Of a stretch of DNA of 64,000 nt, positions 62,091-64,000 are shown piece by piece; position 1 is the first letter of the stretch, and every line of letters starts with the position of its first letter. Below the pieces are notes generated by a model, which saw nothing but the letters and a program-made list of their open reading frames with translations, did not search any database and was not told the origin of the DNA. Position numbers and translations under genes: made by a program. Source of the DNA: Mumia sp. zg.B17 (GTDB taxonomy: Bacteria > Actinomycetota > Actinomycetes > Propionibacteriales > Nocardioidaceae); assembly GCF_019550915.1 (NCBI RefSeq), contig NZ_JAHWCI010000007.1:1-64000 (forward strand), given 5' to 3'.

Positions 62091-63695
62091 TCAGTGCACG
62101 ACCACCGGGGTCCGGGAGTCCTCGCCCACGCGCTCGATCCGCCTGCGCGGGAGGAAGAACGCCGGGACGAGCGTGAGCCCGATGAGCACCGTGGCCAGGA
62201 CGAACGACGTGCCGAAGGCGTCCGCCGCCTCGCCGAACCCCTGACGGATCAGCGCGGCGGGGATGGTCTCCAGGAGGGACGGGTCGTCCCAGGACTCGAT
62301 CGCGAGGCCGGACAGAGGCACGTCGGTCTCCTTGGTCACCGGCGCGCCGGTGGCCTCGGCGACCGTCGTGCCGCCCGTGAGCTGGTTGGTCAGCACCACC
62401 GAGAACACCGCGGTCCCGATGGACGCCGCGACCTGCTGAATGATGTTCATCAAGGTCGAGCCCCGGGCGATCGTGTGCTCGGTCAGGGTGGCGAGCGCCG
62501 CGGTCATCGTCGGCATCATCGTCAGACCCATTCCGAGACCCATCACGAACAGGGCGCTGAGAAGGAACGGGTAGGAGGTGTCGGCGCCGACCTGCGTGAA
62601 GCCGGCCATGCCCGCGGTGGTGAGCGCGAGACCGGTGAGCACCACCTTGCCCGGACCGATCCGGTCGACGAGTGCGCCGCCGACCGGCATCGTGAGCATC
62701 GCGCCGAGGCCCTGGGGCGCCAGGAGCAGGCCGGCGACCAGCGTGGACTCGCCGCGGACCTGCAGGAAGTAGGCGGCGAACAGGATGCTGGCACCGAAGA
62801 ACGCGATCGCGAAGCACGCCATCGTGATCACGGCGACCGTGAGGTTGCGGTGCTTGAAGAGACGCAGGTCGACCAGCGGGTGCTCAGGCCGGAAAGCGTG
62901 GAACACGAACGCCACGATCAAGACGACCCCGACCGCAGCGGTCACGAGGACCTTGCTGGCCCAGACGGTGCCCTCCTCGGGGATCGAGGAGACGCCGAAG
63001 AGGAACAGTGCGAGACCCGGCGACAGCAGGATCATGCCGGTCCAGTCGAAGGACTGAGACGGCTGCGGGTTGTCCTTGGGCAGCACGCGCCAGGCGTAGA
63101 AGAGAGCGACGATGCCGATCGGGAGGTTGATCAGGAAGATCCAGTGCCAGGTGAGGCTCTCGATCAGCCATCCACCGAGGATGGGGCCACCGATCGGGCC
63201 GAGCAGCATCGGGATGCCGAGGACGGCCATCACTCGACCGATCCGGTGCGGGCCCGCCGCCCTCGTCATGATCGTCATGCCGAGCGGCATCAGCATGCCG
63301 CCGCCGAGGCCCTGGATCACGCGGAAGACCACGAGCTCGGTGATGCCTCCAGCGAGGCTGCAGAGGACGGAGCCGGCGGTGAACAGGACCAGCGCCATCA
63401 TGTAGAGGCGCTTGGTGCCGAACCGGTCGGCGGCCCAGCCGGTGAGCGGGATCACGGTCGCGAGCGCGAGCGTGTAGGCCGTCATGGTCCACGCGACCTG
63501 TGCGTAGGTGGCGTCGAACTCGTTCTGGAAGGTGGGCAGCGCGACGCTCACCACGGTGATGTCGAGGATCGACATGATCGCGCCGAGCACGACCACGCCG
63601 GCGATCTTGAGGACAGCCGCGTCGAGCCTGTCACCATCTCCGGGTGCGTTGCCGGGGCCAGGTCCGCCGGTCGGCGTCTGGGTGTCTTGACTCAT
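62091..63695 (-). CDS. DHA2-family MFS multidrug exporter
   Basis: A 534-aa 14-segment major facilitator of the DHA2 (EmrB/QacA) type, a proton-driven drug exporter. Motif D1-like LDITVVSVALP (TM1), motif A GWAADRFGTKRLY and motif C LGPIGGPILGG (antiporter motif) are present. ATG 63693-63695 overlaps the MarR stop (ATGA), so expression is controlled with and probably by that repressor. Confidence 0.94.
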   Translation of the reverse strand: MSQDTQTPTGGPGPGNAPGDGDRLDAAVLKIAGVVVLGAIMSILDITVVSVALPTFQNEFDATYAQVAWTMTAYTLALATVIPLTGWAADRFGTKRLYMMALVLFTAGSVLCSLAGGITELVVFRVIQGLGGGMLMPLGMTIMTRAAGPHRIGRVMAVLGIPMLLGPIGGPILGGWLIESLTWHWIFLINLPIGIVALFYAWRVLPKDNPQPSQSFDWTGMILLSPGLALFLFGVSSIPEEGTVWASKVLVTAAVGVVLIVAFVFHAFRPEHPLVDLRLFKHRNLTVAVITMACFAIAFFGASILFAAYFLQVRGESTLVAGLLLAPQGLGAMLTMPVGGALVDRIGPGKVVLTGLALTTAGMAGFTQVGADTSYPFLLSALFVMGLGMGLTMMPTMTAALATLTEHTIARGSTLMNIIQQVAASIGTAVFSVVLTNQLTGGTTVAEATGAPVTKETDVPLSGLAIESWDDPSLLETIPAALIRQGFGEAADAFGTSFVLATVLIGLTLVPAFFLPRRRIERVGEDSRTPVVVH

Positions 63696-64000
63696 GGGTG
63701 AGGGTCCTTAGCCGGGGTGGTGGGTTGGCGTTCGGAGAGCGCGGCGCGTAGCGCGCGATCAAGAAGGCTACGTGTGGGCTCCGACAGCTCGCGAGCGATT
63801 TCTTGGAGCGCGGCGCGCTTGGTCTGCAGCTGGCGGCCGACGAGCTCGCGCCCCCGGTCGGTCAGCGTCACCAGACGGACGCGACGATCATCGGCACACT
63901 CGTTCCGGCAGACCAGGCCAGCGCCGACCAGCTGGTCGACGGCGCGTCCCGCCGCGGCCACCGAGACGCCGACCGCGCGGGCGACGTCACTGATCTGGGT
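63692..64000 (-). CDS. MarR family transcriptional regulator, 5' end cut by the window edge
   Basis: At least 103 codons of a MarR regulator; reading continues off the window (QISDVARAVGVSVAAAGRAVDQLVGAGLVCRNE is the recognition wHTH, then RRVRLVTLTDRGRELV, the wing). An internal GTG at 63959-63961 is not the start because the HTH begins before it. It forms an operon with the DHA2 exporter and likely represses it. Confidence 0.9.
   Translation of the reverse strand, partial: TQISDVARAVGVSVAAAGRAVDQLVGAGLVCRNECADDRRVRLVTLTDRGRELVGRQLQTKRAALQEIARELSEPTRSLLDRALRAALSERQPTTPAKDPHP

Overview
This window is high-GC, densely packed DNA from an actinobacterium, most likely a Nocardioidaceae-type member of the Propionibacteriales. 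The evidence is the GC content, GTG starts, WhiB7, mycoredoxin, AdnAB, a PPA1309-family protein and many leaderless promoters. Genes mostly touch or overlap, and ATGA/GTGA stop-start overlaps are common. No tRNA, rRNA, CRISPR array or transposase gene was seen. The first ~75 bases are a C/G homopolymer-like run that looks like a contig-end artefact.

Region 1 (about 0.1-31.2 kb) is a conserved actinobacterial core block. From memory it is close to colinear with the Mycobacterium tuberculosis Rv3193c-Rv3211 region. It holds a UPF0182 membrane protein, a PPA1309 protein, a YlbL-type PDZ/Lon protease, MoaE, a DUF2342 zincin, a NUDIX protein, a secreted 5'-nucleotidase, a YgjP-type metallopeptidase, a TOMM/ThiF-like protein, an ABC1 kinase, WhiB7 with an attenuator leader, UvrD2, mycoredoxin, NudC, the AdnA/AdnB recombination nuclease, an alkyltransferase-like protein, MoeZ, a TetR regulator, DUF3107, a ferritin-like protein, a DEAD-box helicase and an L,D-transpeptidase. 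A single-gene cassette (24029-25304), an AbiEi/PD-(D/E)XK-like protein between two 88-bp inverted hairpin repeats, is inserted between the alkyltransferase-like gene and moeZ.

Region 2 (about 31.3-58.4 kb) is accessory catabolism built around N-heterocycle (pyrimidine/purine-type) breakdown. Its parts are a barbiturase/cyanuric-acid-hydrolase-family ring-opening enzyme with carbamate kinase, an ATP-dependent hydantoinase pair (hyuA/hyuB), an acyl-CoA synthetase-TetR-phosphotriesterase-family operon, a six-gene fully overlapping operon (UraA-like permease, three-subunit molybdenum hydroxylase, CoxG, amidase), a PucR regulator, and a divergent DUF2877-FdrA-DUF1116 operon. The last three proteins are homologous to the E. 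coli AllH-AllF-AllG oxamate carbamoyltransferase set. Together they suggest uptake and C6 oxidation of uracil to barbiturate, hydrolytic ring opening to ureidomalonate, and phosphorolysis of the ureido group to carbamoyl phosphate. Carbamate kinase would then recover ATP from the carbamoyl phosphate. That last link is an inference. A second AbiEi/DUF559-type nuclease gene, again between two hairpin repeats of a different family, interrupts this region (43.8-45.0 kb).

Region 3 (58.5-64 kb) holds a sulfotransferase, a beta-propeller glycosidase-like protein, a PHP phosphoesterase, a P-loop nucleoside-kinase-like protein, and a MarR-DHA2 efflux operon cut by the window end. At least 16 genes have a TAnnnT -10 box ending 6-7 nt before the start codon, so leaderless transcription is common here and helped choose several starts.
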